A program made the position numbers and the translations under genes. Below, in pieces: positions 36,465 through 45,065 of a stretch of 64,000 nt of DNA (the first letter of the stretch is position 1; each line of letters opens with the position of its first letter). The stretch comes from Desulfopila sp. IMCC35006 (GTDB lineage Bacteria > Desulfobacterota > Desulfobulbia > Desulfobulbales > Desulfocapsaceae). Below the pieces are notes generated by a model that was not told the origin of the DNA, did no database searches, and saw only the letters and a list, made by a program, of their open reading frames with translations. Location: the NCBI RefSeq assembly GCF_005116645.1, contig NZ_SWCM01000001.1, positions 682,001 through 746,000 of the forward strand. The letters run 5' to 3'.

Positions 36465-36518
36465 GGGCAGAAACTCCTCATCTCTGCCCTGAACAGACGC
36501 TATCTTGTGCGATAGCGT
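36465..36518 (-). terminator. Two consecutive hairpins at the 3' end of the MFS gene
   Basis: On the minus strand ACGCTATC (36518-36511) pairs with GATAGCGT (36504-36497), overlapping the stop codon at 36500. A second stem, GGGCAG/CTGCCC (36489-36484 with 36470-36465), follows. There is no strong T-run. Together they look like a 3'-end structure for the MFS transcript. Confidence 0.4.
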
Positions 36519-37696
36519 ATTATTACCAGACCGGCAAGCGCCACCAGGCAAAAGAGCGCCCCGGTGGAAAAGGTGTAAAAGGCGCCAAAATGTTCCCAAA
36601 GCGCCCCAGCCACTAAGCTCGCCGGCAACATGGCAAGCCCGCTCACCAGGTTGAAAAATCCAAACGCCGTACCGCGCAAATCGATAGGTGCGGCATCAGC
36701 CACCATCGTCACCAGCAGGCCCTGGGTCATGCCCATGTGGATACCCCACAGAGCCACACCAGCTAATATTAAACTCCAGTGACCGCTCATCGCCAGAATC
36801 AGATCAGCCGCAATCAGGATCATTAATCCGAGCGCGAGCAGTTTTTCACGGCTGATTTTGTCAGAGAGTTTGCCAAATGGATAGGCCGATAAAGCGTAGA
36901 TCACATTCATCACCACCATCACCAGCGGCACCAGGGCAAGGGGAACCCCACTCTGCTGGGCCCGCAAAACAAGAAACGCTTCGCTGAACCTGGCCAGGGT
37001 AAATACCGCGCCTGTGCCGACAACCCACCAGTACGCAGCGCTCAACCGTTTGAGGTTGTCTTTTTGAATCGGGTTGCTCCGCTTCTCGAGCTGCTGTGTT
37101 CCCGGCTCCTGCATACCGAAGAAAAGCAGGAGCACCGCCAACGCCCCTGGGATAACAGCGACCTGGAATACCGCCCGAAAATTGTTCGACCAAAGCAGCA
37201 TCAAGCCAACCGCTAGTAAAGGGCCGATAAAAGCACCTGCCGTATCGAGGGACTGTCGCAGACCAAAGGCTGCCCCACGCAGGTGCGGCGGCACGATATC
37301 TGCGATCAGAGCATCCCTCGGGGCGCCACGAATACCTTTGCCGACCCGATCGAGGAACCGGGCTGCCAGCACAATACCCATGGACGATGCGATGGCAAAG
37401 AGCGGTTTGGTCAGCGCCCCAAGCGCATAGCCGAACACGGCCAGACCTTTGCGCCTGCCGAGATAATCACTCAACGCACCTGAAAAAACCTTTACGATCA
37501 GAGCTGTGGCTTCCGCTAATCCTTCGATCAAGCCTACCGCCATCGCGCCGGCCCCGAGTGTTGTCACCATGAACAGGGGCAGCAGGCTATGAATCATTTC
37601 CGAAGAAACATCCATTAGCAGGCTGACTGATCCGAGCACCCACACTCCCGCCGGAATCTGTTTTAATGATTGCTTGGTGCTATTGGCAATGCCCAT
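36500..37696 (-). CDS. Major facilitator superfamily transporter
   Basis: About 398 residues with 12 hydrophobic segments. The MFS loop motif appears as FSGALSDYLGRRKGLAVFGY after helix 2, and RFLDRVGKGIRGAPRDALIAD matches a group of transporters seen beside metal-stress genes. The substrate cannot be told. The ATG at 37696 is chosen because GGAG precedes it; an in-frame GTG at 37738 lacks a ribosome site. It lies downstream of the cysteine-cluster gene on the same strand. Confidence 0.88.
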   Translation of the reverse strand: MGIANSTKQSLKQIPAGVWVLGSVSLLMDVSSEMIHSLLPLFMVTTLGAGAMAVGLIEGLAEATALIVKVFSGALSDYLGRRKGLAVFGYALGALTKPLFAIASSMGIVLAARFLDRVGKGIRGAPRDALIADIVPPHLRGAAFGLRQSLDTAGAFIGPLLAVGLMLLWSNNFRAVFQVAVIPGALAVLLLFFGMQEPGTQQLEKRSNPIQKDNLKRLSAAYWWVVGTGAVFTLARFSEAFLVLRAQQSGVPLALVPLVMVVMNVIYALSAYPFGKLSDKISREKLLALGLMILIAADLILAMSGHWSLILAGVALWGIHMGMTQGLLVTMVADAAPIDLRGTAFGFFNLVSGLAMLPASLVAGALWEHFGAFYTFSTGALFCLVALAGLVIIRYRTR

Positions 37697-37759
37697 GTTC
37701 CAGCTCCAGTGAATACGGATGCTCTTTGCGTCAGTCACATGATACGTTGATGCAACATG

Positions 37760-38185
37760 TCAACACCTTCCTATTTTTCGAATCTTTTCTCCGGTGTCCC
37801 TGCTGAAATAAAAACCACATTGAGCGTTGCAGAGTGTCACCTCATCAATATCCCTTTGATCTATCGGAAAAACCTTGCAGGCCTGCGGTCTGCATTTTCC
37901 GTAGACAAGACAGTGCCCCTGTTTGGTCAACATGGGACAGGTGAACAACAGGTTGCAGCATGTGCCGCATTGGCGGCAGGCACCGAGGCGGGCGGAAAGT
38001 TGTTGTTGGACATACCGTTTTTGCCAATGCACCAGCACCAGACGCCGCAATTTTCCGACCGTGTGCAGGACAAAACGGGATTCCTGAAACATCTCGGGAA
38101 TTCTTCTACTTAAACCATAGAGGAAAGTGGGTACAACAGCGATCCGATCAATCCATCTGTGCATACTGTGACTAATCAACTGCAT
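37760..38185 (-). CDS. YkgJ-family cysteine cluster protein
   Basis: About 141 residues. The cysteine pattern ACRQCGTCCNLLFTCP, followed by GHCLVYGKCRPQACKVFPID and LCNAQCGFYF, matches the CxxCxxxCC-type zinc or iron-sulfur cluster family (YkgJ). The function of this family is not settled. The N-terminal part is basic and amphipathic (HRWIDRIAVVPTFLYGLSRRIP). AGGAGC ahead of the ATG at 38185 decides the start over an in-frame ATG at 38257. It precedes the MFS gene on the same strand. Confidence 0.75.
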   Translation of the reverse strand: MQLISHSMHRWIDRIAVVPTFLYGLSRRIPEMFQESRFVLHTVGKLRRLVLVHWQKRYVQQQLSARLGACRQCGTCCNLLFTCPMLTKQGHCLVYGKCRPQACKVFPIDQRDIDEVTLCNAQCGFYFSRDTGEKIRKIGRC

Positions 38186-38463
38186 TTCTGCTCCTATTAA
38201 GAAAAATCTCTGGTTATTTTCAATCCTGCAAATCCTGTTTTTGTCGATATCGTGCAAAATTATAAAAAGTATCCGAGCTTTCTCATTTCAGACACCATAA
38301 ACGCATCAGGCTACTCCACTAAAATGAAGAAAACATAAAGAAAATCGTTGAGAAATATACGTTTTGAACAAAACAATAAAGAGTGGGCAGCACCCGCCAG
38401 AGGGAAGGTGCCGTCATGGGTTGACTCCCGAGACATCCGGCGGTGTTTGTCACCTGAGCCAGA

Positions 38464-38878
38464 ACGGAGACAGGATAAAAGCGCGCAAACAAGTGTTCCT
38501 GTTCGTTTTCAGTTATGCCGACGCCCGCATCACTTGTCCTTCTTACAACACATACGTCTTCTTTTTCGATAGAAATATCTATTTTCTCCGAAAAATTTAT
38601 TATTGTATCGCACACCTCAATTTATAATAGTTACCACTACATCTTTATCTTGCTTTTTAATCCGGACCTCATCGCCACCGAGACGTGCCTGGGGAAAACC
38701 CATCATCAGGACGTCTATTATGTTTCTCGGTTTCTTCAACGATCATAAAAACATTTCCATATTTATCATGGCTCTTTTTTCTTACCAGGGCAATCTCGCT
38801 CTCATTACGTATAACGAGCAGATGGGTCCACACTTCATCGGCGACAAGGGAGTGCAAGATGGCTCAGTACTATTTTTA
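38464..38878 (-). pseudogene. Decayed heavy-metal-type (CusS-like) sensor histidine kinase fragment
   Basis: Three minus-strand frames each carry recognisable kinase pieces in the right order. Frame one (38857-38730) reads NESEIALVRKKSHDKYGNVF and IVEETEKHNRR, the dimerisation helices of CusS-type kinases, with the H-box SHELRTPL degraded to ADEVWTHL. Frame two (38739-38619) continues NIIDVLMMGF and ARLGGDEVRIKK. Frame three (38615-38464) reads INFSEKIDISIEKEDVC then SDAGVGITENEQEHLFARFYPV, the ATPase N- and G1-box region. Frameshifts, a lost catalytic histidine and missing ends show a dead gene. The rest of the gap (38186-38944) is AT-rich and empty. Confidence 0.6.
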
Positions 38879-38944
38879 ACAATGTATCATGACGCAGGAT
38901 AGATTCATCTGCCGCGGGAGCAGGTTACAGGGGGCATCGGATAT

Positions 38945-39349
38945 TCAGTCGACCACCCTGCCATCCCGCTCAATATCCCGATGAAAAACCGTCAGTTCCA
39001 CTGGAAATTCTGTCAGAAAAGCGGCTATCTTCTCGGTTACCGCAACCGACCGGTGCCTTCCGCCTGTGCAGCCGACGGCGATTCGGACTGTTTTTTTGCC
39101 AACAGTAGTGTTCTGCTCAATGATGCATTGCAGGAGCGGTTCAAGATGAACAAAGAAAGAGAGTCCCGCCTCGCTCCGCAGCACATATTCGGCAACTTTT
39201 TTAACCTTGCCGGTCAAGGGCTGCAGTTCGGGTACCCAATACGGATTGGGAAGAAAACGTACATCCAGGACCATATTCACATCGACGGGAAAACCGTATT
39301 TGAAGCCAAACGAATAGAGAACTATATTTAATTGCTGCGACCTGGCCAT
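38945..39349 (-). CDS. Stand-alone RapZ C-terminal domain protein
   Basis: 134 residues matching only the C-terminal half of RapZ (UPF0042): SFGFKYGFPVDVNMVLDVRFLPNPYWVPEL (cited in part), TGKVKKVAEYVL and AVGCTGGRHRSVAVTEKIA. The P-loop nucleotide-binding half of RapZ is absent, with no room for it upstream. In E. coli this C-terminal domain binds the small RNAs GlmY and GlmZ and glucosamine-6-phosphate, and controls GlmS levels. Here the domain may sense a metabolite alone. The second ATG (39349) has GAGG at a better distance than the first (39355). Confidence 0.8.
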   Translation of the reverse strand: MARSQQLNIVLYSFGFKYGFPVDVNMVLDVRFLPNPYWVPELQPLTGKVKKVAEYVLRSEAGLSFFVHLEPLLQCIIEQNTTVGKKTVRIAVGCTGGRHRSVAVTEKIAAFLTEFPVELTVFHRDIERDGRVVD

Positions 39350-39526
39350 TTCCATCCTCTCTCTAATCGCTGAGTAAAAGTATGCGCGGGCTTGCTTCCC
39401 GTTGACCGGGGGTAGAAAAACTTAGCAGGTGCCATTATCGCCCGGTTGGTGTATGAACAATATCCTGCCATGGATCCGATGGCTAGCGAACTGTGGTCGC
39501 TCTTTTTGCTCTAATCACTACATAAA

Positions 39527-40924
39527 ATGCCAGATTTTCTCAAACAATTTTTGCAATACAGCCGGCATCGGGAAGTTCTCAGGATCTGCCTGCCACTGGT
39601 TATCAGCCTGTCGGCAACAACGGTCATGGAATTCACCGACCGGGTATTTCTCGCTAATTATTCAATCGACGCCATTTCCGCGGCACTCCCGGCGGGCATT
39701 ACCTCTTATCTTTTTCTGGCCTTTTTCGGTGGGGTCGGCAGCTATGCCGGGGTCTTCATCGCGCAGTATACCGGCAGAGGCAATCCGCAAAAGATAGGTA
39801 CCGTTCTCTGGCAGGGAATATATTTCACCATCGTCGCGGGATGTATTCTTTGGCTGCTGGCGGTTTTTGCGACGAAACCGATTTTTTTACTGGCCGGCCA
39901 TCCCGAGTCGGTGCGGCAGCTGGAAGAAATCTATTTTTCCATTTTATGTAAAGGCTCCGTACTGCACCTGGCCATGGCGACCCTGTCGACTTTTTTTACC
40001 GGAAGAGGGTTGACCAGACCGGTAATGGTCATCACCTTTCTGGGTGTCTTTATCAATATCCCGCTGGATTATGCCCTTATTTTCGGTCATTGGGGCCTGC
40101 CTCAGCTCGGTATTGAAGGTGCTGCCTACGCCACGGTAACGGCCTGGGGGGTTAATGTACTCTTCCTCGCCGCAATGATCTTTTCCCCCAAAAACAATCT
40201 TCGGTTCGGGGTTTTTGCCAGTTACCGCTTCAACCGGGATATTTTCGTCAGACTCATGCGCTTCGGCATTCCGGGGTCGCTGCAGTTCACTATGGATATT
40301 CTGGCCTTTACTCTCTTTATCCTCCTTGTTGGCAGGATTGGCAAGGCCGAGCTGGCCGCAACCAATATTGTCCTGTCGATCAACGCCCTGGCATTTATGC
40401 CGTCGATGGGGGTTTCCCAGGGGATGAGCGTTCTTGTCGGCCAGGCGCTGGGCAGAAAAAAACCGGCCCTTGCCGCATATTATGTCTGGAGCGGCTGCCA
40501 GCTGCTCATCACGTACATCCTGGCGATCGACCTGCTCTTTCTTTTTGCTCCCGACGTGGTTCTCGCTCCCTTTATGGCTTCAGAACAGGGAGCGGCATCG
40601 CAGACACTGGTTTTGAGTTATGGCAGAACGCTGCTCAAAATTGTCTCCGCCTACCTCTTTTTCGATGCGTTGTATATGGTTTTCAGCGGCGCGCTGCGCG
40701 GCGCCGGGGACACGAGGTTCATGATGCTGGCCGTCGGCATCGCCGCCCCTCTCTGTCTGGTGCTGCCGGTATATATCGGCATTGAATATTGTCATATTTC
40801 GGTCACCACGGCCTGGATCTGGGTCCTGGTTTTCGTTACGGTCCTGTTTCTTCTCGCCTCGCTACGTTATCGGCAAGGTACCTGGAAAAAAATGCTGGTT
40901 ATCGAAGACGGGCCTCAGGGTTGA
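39527..40924 (+). CDS. MATE-family multidrug efflux protein
   Basis: 465 residues with 12 hydrophobic helices in two related halves. The MATE pattern is seen in PLVISLSATTVMEFTDRVFL, FFGGVGSYAGVFIAQYTGRG and, in the second half, MPSMGVSQGMSVLVGQALG and SGALRGAGDTRF. These proteins expel cationic drugs or metabolites using sodium or proton gradients. No ribosome site is obvious before the ATG at 39527. The end overlaps the convergent MFS gene by 10 nt. Confidence 0.92.
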   Translation: MPDFLKQFLQYSRHREVLRICLPLVISLSATTVMEFTDRVFLANYSIDAISAALPAGITSYLFLAFFGGVGSYAGVFIAQYTGRGNPQKIGTVLWQGIYFTIVAGCILWLLAVFATKPIFLLAGHPESVRQLEEIYFSILCKGSVLHLAMATLSTFFTGRGLTRPVMVITFLGVFINIPLDYALIFGHWGLPQLGIEGAAYATVTAWGVNVLFLAAMIFSPKNNLRFGVFASYRFNRDIFVRLMRFGIPGSLQFTMDILAFTLFILLVGRIGKAELAATNIVLSINALAFMPSMGVSQGMSVLVGQALGRKKPALAAYYVWSGCQLLITYILAIDLLFLFAPDVVLAPFMASEQGAASQTLVLSYGRTLLKIVSAYLFFDALYMVFSGALRGAGDTRFMMLAVGIAAPLCLVLPVYIGIEYCHISVTTAWIWVLVFVTVLFLLASLRYRQGTWKKMLVIEDGPQG

Positions 40925-42087
40925 ACGACTGCCCTGTTTTCAGAGACTTGTACGGCGATTTTCAGCCGTCTGGTGACGAAAAAGGCAAGACAGACCATGG
41001 AGAGAAGCTGAATGAGAAAAGCCTGCCACCCAAATCTCTCAAAAACCGCTCCCGGCAAGACTGAACCGAGCGTGCCGCCGGTATAATAAAAGGAAATGTA
41101 AAGTCCGTTGGCGATAGCTTTATTCTGCTGGGCAAGCTTATTGACAAAACCGGACAGCAGGGAGTGAGATGTAAAAAGTCCGGCACAAAAGACAAACATA
41201 GTGATAAACATCACTATGTAATTCTCAATCATAAAAAAAACAATCCCCACCCCGAAAACCACAATACCCATGCTGATAGCATCGGATTCATTGCCGAAAT
41301 GGTTGATAATCCTTCGGGTATTCAGGGAGACCAGAATCCCCATGCTGTACCCGAGATAGAGAAGACCGATGCCCGTTTCCCTGAATGCCGGATTTATGCT
41401 CTTCAATTCAAACGGCAGGAAATTCATCAGCGCGGCAAAGACAAAAAAGAGACAGAAAATCGAGGTGTACAGCCACAAGAATTCTTTAGCCTTCAAGAGA
41501 CTTACGATCTCAGCCAGCTTCGGTCGGGCATAGTGCATCTTCGCATCTCTGACCATTCTTTTCAGCAGATAACTATTAAGAAGCAGCAACAGGCCGAGAA
41601 CAAAAAAGAAAAACCGCCAGCCAAATAGATCAGTGCATAAACCCGAGAGAAAACGGCCTAAGAAACCGCCGAGAATTGTCGCCGCAATATACGCCGCTAT
41701 GGCATGCTGCACCTTTTCTTTTGGCGAAGAGTAGCTGATATAACTCATGAGGGACGTCAGGATAGCCGGAATCATCAGCCCCTGAACCGCCCTTATTGTC
41801 AGCAGCGTCAGGTAGTCTCCAGCCAGAGAAAAAATTATTTCCAGGATACCGAGCAGGAAAAGAGCCCACCGCACCATAACTTTTGCGGAAAAGGATTCGA
41901 GAATATAGCCATAGAAAAGCGGTGCAACCCCAAGTGGCGCCATCATCAGTGTCGTAAACAGAATGGCCTGGAAATGCGAGAGCTGAAACTCCTGTTGAAA
42001 TAAGGGCTGGATCGGCTGGGCTGCGTAGAGTGAACAGAAAGTTACAACCGTGGTAAAATAGATATATTTGCTTGCAGAGTCAGTCAC
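40915..42087 (-). CDS. Major facilitator superfamily transporter (YnfM-like)
   Basis: 390 residues and 12 membrane helices. The opening FTTVVTFCSLYAAQPIQPLFQQEF and LMMAPLGVAPLFYGYILE resemble the YnfM/arabinose-efflux type group. SLLSGFVNKLAQQNKAIANGLYISFYYTGGTLGSVLPG near the end (cited in part) is also characteristic. The substrate is unknown. The start is a GTG at 42087 without a clear ribosome site. Its 3' end overlaps the MATE gene on the other strand by 10 nt. Confidence 0.88.
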   Translation of the reverse strand: MTDSASKYIYFTTVVTFCSLYAAQPIQPLFQQEFQLSHFQAILFTTLMMAPLGVAPLFYGYILESFSAKVMVRWALFLLGILEIIFSLAGDYLTLLTIRAVQGLMIPAILTSLMSYISYSSPKEKVQHAIAAYIAATILGGFLGRFLSGLCTDLFGWRFFFFVLGLLLLLNSYLLKRMVRDAKMHYARPKLAEIVSLLKAKEFLWLYTSIFCLFFVFAALMNFLPFELKSINPAFRETGIGLLYLGYSMGILVSLNTRRIINHFGNESDAISMGIVVFGVGIVFFMIENYIVMFITMFVFCAGLFTSHSLLSGFVNKLAQQNKAIANGLYISFYYTGGTLGSVLPGAVFERFGWQAFLIQLLSMVCLAFFVTRRLKIAVQVSENRAVVQP

Positions 42088-42133
42088 AAAACTGGTCCCT
42101 GGCCTGATACTCTGAAAAACAAAGCTGCAACTC

Positions 42134-42523
42134 TCAGACTACTGAAGAGAGAAGATTCTGCATGGCGGCCAGATCAAAGGGTTTGGCAATCCCTCCTGAG
42201 AATCCATACTTCTGAAAATTGAGCAGAACCGGATCAGTCGAGTATCCGCTGGAAACAAATACTGTTGCTTCGCTGTCAATTTTCAGAATTTTACCCACAG
42301 CCTCTTTCCCCCCCATTCCTCCCGGAATAGTCAGATCCATAATCACCGCCTGAAATCCATCACCATCATCTCGATGCTTTTTATACTCCCTTACCGCATC
42401 AGCGCCATCCGTCACCCGCAAAGCTTTATAGCCTAGATATTCGATCATCTGGCAGGCAATTTCTCCGACCATGTCTTCGTCATCCATGACCAGAATCTTC
42501 TTTTTCTTCTCTTGTGCTACCAA
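42134..42523 (-). CDS. Single-domain response regulator (receiver only)
   Basis: 129 residues, a complete receiver domain: ILVMDDED with the acidic pair, the phosphorylated aspartate in VIMDLTIPGGMGGKEA, the switch serine in VSSGYS and the lysine in GGIAKPF. There is no output domain. Such receivers often follow hybrid kinases, and the sequence style (MDDEDMVGEIACQMIEYLGY) is that of receivers at the end of PAS-histidine kinases. I chose a TTG start at 42523 because GGAGGA lies seven nt upstream; an ATG at 42550 has no ribosome site. Confidence 0.85.
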   Translation of the reverse strand: MVAQEKKKKILVMDDEDMVGEIACQMIEYLGYKALRVTDGADAVREYKKHRDDGDGFQAVIMDLTIPGGMGGKEAVGKILKIDSEATVFVSSGYSTDPVLLNFQKYGFSGGIAKPFDLAAMQNLLSSVV

Positions 42524-42850
42524 GTGTGATTCCTCCAACAATGCAAACATTTTCCCTGCTGAAACGGCTTCCCGTTGAGCGGGAAATCATCCGTGTGTGA
42601 GACCAGTATGCCAGATAAAAAACAGCCCCGTCAAGAATTTTACAGGCAGAAAAGCATTATCGTTTCCCGATCCAGCTGCGACTGCATCTCTCTGTAATAT
42701 TGGCCCGATACTGGTTATTGCTGGTTTCTTATGGTAATAATTTATCCCAACCGGACCTCATAATTTTGACGTCGCAAAATTTTTCGCCAGTTGACCTACA
42801 GCGGTTACTCATGCGGCGCAAATCTCCAGACGTATCCCCGGGGCGATTGT
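42524..42850. other. Gene-free gap between the receiver gene and the SrkA-like gene
   Basis: 327 nt with no gene I can support. There is a small hairpin, TTCCCG (42569-42574) pairing with CGGGAA (42580-42585), just upstream of the receiver gene. No other signal stands out. Confidence 0.35.
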
Positions 42851-43867
42851 TTACAGCACATTCCCCGAAGGCAGGCGGCTTTCGGCAATCCTTTCCCGCT
42901 GATCAATAAGATCGTCAATCTCCCGGCGCCAGTATTCCGGGGAGCCAAAACCGTCAATGGCTCTGGTGCTGCCGTCGCCTTCCACCTGATGGGCACACCA
43001 TGCCATATAATGAATAAAACGCATCGCCCGAAGTGGTTCGATCAGCCGCAGGGACCTGCGGTCAAATGGACGAAAGGTCTCATAGCCTTCAAGGAAGAGA
43101 TCAAGCTGTACAAACGATTCATCGACATCGCCGGGCAGGAGCATCCAGATATCCTGCACCGGCGGCCCCATGGCCATATCGTCAAAATCGATTAAATAAA
43201 AGGACTCCCCCGGCCGTTGGATAACATTGGAAAAATGGCAGTCCCCATGAATCCGGATTCTTTCCGCCTTGGCAAAGAGCGGTTGTATATCGGCTATAAT
43301 TGCCTGGGCAGCCTCTTCAAGAGGCGGTTTCAAATCTTCGGGAATACAGCGGGACTTGAGGAGATAGGCAAGCTGCTTCCGTGTCGAATGGTGCGGTGCC
43401 ATGATAATCCGGTGTTTGGCTTTGGCCGTCTCGCCCACTTTATGGACCCGGCCGAGCAGCCGACCAAGCTGCAACCATTGATCGTCATTGAATTCATCGA
43501 CACTTCGCCCGCCGCATTTAGGGAAAATACTGAAGAGCAGGTGCTCACTTTCGGCAATGGTCTCGCCATTGACCAGGATCAGGGGGGCAACAACCGGTAT
43601 TTCCTGGGCGACCAGATCGAGCAAAAATTTATGTTCATCGAGAATGGCGTTTTTTGACCAACGGTCCGGCCGGTAGAATTTCACCACCATTCGAACTTTT
43701 TGCACCGTTTCGATCTCAAAGACCCTGTTGATATAACTGTTCAAGGTGCGGAAGAGATTATTACAGCGGACCCCCAGTACCTTTTCAACCAGGTTCAACA
43801 CTCGATCCGGCCCCAGTTGTTGAAAATCTATACCCGTTTTTTTCATCTGACTGGCCATCTTTTCCAT
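42851..43867 (-). CDS. srkA: SrkA/YihE-like Ser/Thr protein kinase (APH fold)
   Basis: 338 residues of the aminoglycoside-phosphotransferase fold. The Brenner-type catalytic loop IHGDCHFSNV and the magnesium aspartate in LIDFDDMAMGPPVQDIW are exact SrkA-type motifs; NSYINRVFEIE and VVKFYRPDRW form the nucleotide-binding lobe. In E. coli SrkA (YihE) counters stress-induced death linked to the MazEF system and oxidative damage. The neighbours here give no further hint. An AGAGG lies directly ahead of the first ATG; a start nine nt further in is also possible. Confidence 0.88.
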   Translation of the reverse strand: MEKMASQMKKTGIDFQQLGPDRVLNLVEKVLGVRCNNLFRTLNSYINRVFEIETVQKVRMVVKFYRPDRWSKNAILDEHKFLLDLVAQEIPVVAPLILVNGETIAESEHLLFSIFPKCGGRSVDEFNDDQWLQLGRLLGRVHKVGETAKAKHRIIMAPHHSTRKQLAYLLKSRCIPEDLKPPLEEAAQAIIADIQPLFAKAERIRIHGDCHFSNVIQRPGESFYLIDFDDMAMGPPVQDIWMLLPGDVDESFVQLDLFLEGYETFRPFDRRSLRLIEPLRAMRFIHYMAWCAHQVEGDGSTRAIDGFGSPEYWRREIDDLIDQRERIAESRLPSGNVL

Positions 43868-44246
43868 CCTCTGTCCAATGCTGCATTATGCGATAACCGA
43901 ATACTTCCGGCGGGCCAATCCAACCAAACGCTGCCTGAACCATGCTGTTCTCGCCATCTGCTCTCTACTCTAGGCATCTGTTGAGAGAACAGCCAGTCAA
44001 ACGGCAGACGGCTCTTATAGTATCACTTTCCATCATTTTCAGGAAGTCACTGTTTACAATGCAGTTAAACAAAATAATTGTTCAGAACAAAAAAGGACTT
44101 GTTCTGCCTGCGGCAAACGCCCCGACTTTCCATAAGTGATGCCACTCCAAGCTGGAGAAGAAGTACTTTACGGAATATTTTCCTGAACAAACAAGAAAAT
44201 ATCCGGTAAGGTACTTCTTCTCAAAGCCACTACACACAGAAAACAT
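43868..44246. other. 379-nt gap between divergent genes holding a long inverted repeat
   Basis: This gap separates the srkA-like gene (minus) from the pseudouridine-synthase pair (plus), so promoters for both should lie here. The right third is filled by the inverted repeat listed separately at 44155-44222. I see no gene and no convincing promoter boxes. Confidence 0.4.
44155..44222. repeat. Long inverted repeat: 28-nt arms, 12-nt loop
   Basis: Arm 44155-44182 and arm 44195-44222 are complementary at 25 of 28 positions, with the outer 12 pairs (GAGAAGAAGTAC and GTACTTCTTCTC) exact. The loop is CTGAACAAACAA. The right arm ends 24 nt before the start of the next gene. It is too regular for chance and lacks a T-run. 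It could be a small non-autonomous repeat, an mRNA leader structure or a processing site. Confidence 0.75.
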
Positions 44247-45065
44247 ATGCACATGAACAACTGTTCTGCACAGAGATTTACGGCGGATCCGCCGCAGATA
44301 AGAACCGGCGGTTACTGCCGAAAATGCGACCAGGAGCACTGGCTTGGTCCCGGCAATACTGTGCCTCACTGCCGCAGCCTTATGCATCACCTTGCCCGGC
44401 GGCAAACGATAAATCTTTTTTCAACTGGGCTGGAAGAGTCGGTGGCACTGGAAACGGCGCCGCTCTTTGGGCCAGCCAGGGGGAAAATGTTCGGGGTTAT
44501 GGAATGCCTGGCCCCGGACGGAACAACGGTCATTGTCCATGCTTTTTCAGGACAGTATAACGGGCTCTGGCTGGTTGATGGGTGGGCGCCGCCTCTTTTT
44601 GAGGTCGACGAATTTCTCGCGATGACGGTCGATACGGAAAAGCAGATAAAACAGATCGGCAGGCAAATCGACCAGTGCCAGCCGCATTCATTCGATTGGC
44701 TGGCGCTGAGACAAGAACGTCGTCATATTTCCAGAACACTTATGGGCGATATCCAATCTTTGTATATGTTGCACAATTTTAGAGGAGAAAAAGCCACGAT
44801 ACACGAAGCTTTTTTCGGCACTAACGGCATCCCCACGGGTACCGGCGACTGCTGCGCACCAAAACTGCTCAATTTTGCGGCTCAACGTAAGCTGCATCCA
44901 CTCGGTATCAGTGAATTTTTCTGGGGCAGAGAGAACAAATCAGGAGGACAGCGACACACCGTCTTCTCCTCCTCCTGTGCGGAAAAATGTCAGCCAATTC
45001 TGGGATTTATGCTTTGCGGCCTCGATACAAGTGGTAACAACGGCAAAAAAGGCGACAATGCATGA
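44247..45065 (+). CDS. N-terminal accessory domain of a large RluA-type pseudouridine synthase, as a separate gene
   Basis: 272 residues. A zinc-like start (GGYCRKCDQEHWLGPGNTVPHC) is followed by RGKMFGVMECLAPDG, a long helix (KQIKQIGRQIDQCQP), GIPTGTGDCCAPKLLNFA and EFFWGRENKSGGQRHTVF. To my recollection these segments form the N-terminal half of about 550-residue pseudouridine synthases in gamma-proteobacteria, where they are fused to the catalytic RluA domain. Here the catalytic part is the next gene, overlapping by four nt (ATGA). The domain's role is unknown; RNA binding or substrate choice is a fair guess. Confidence 0.7.
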   Translation: MHMNNCSAQRFTADPPQIRTGGYCRKCDQEHWLGPGNTVPHCRSLMHHLARRQTINLFSTGLEESVALETAPLFGPARGKMFGVMECLAPDGTTVIVHAFSGQYNGLWLVDGWAPPLFEVDEFLAMTVDTEKQIKQIGRQIDQCQPHSFDWLALRQERRHISRTLMGDIQSLYMLHNFRGEKATIHEAFFGTNGIPTGTGDCCAPKLLNFAAQRKLHPLGISEFFWGRENKSGGQRHTVFSSSCAEKCQPILGFMLCGLDTSGNNGKKGDNA

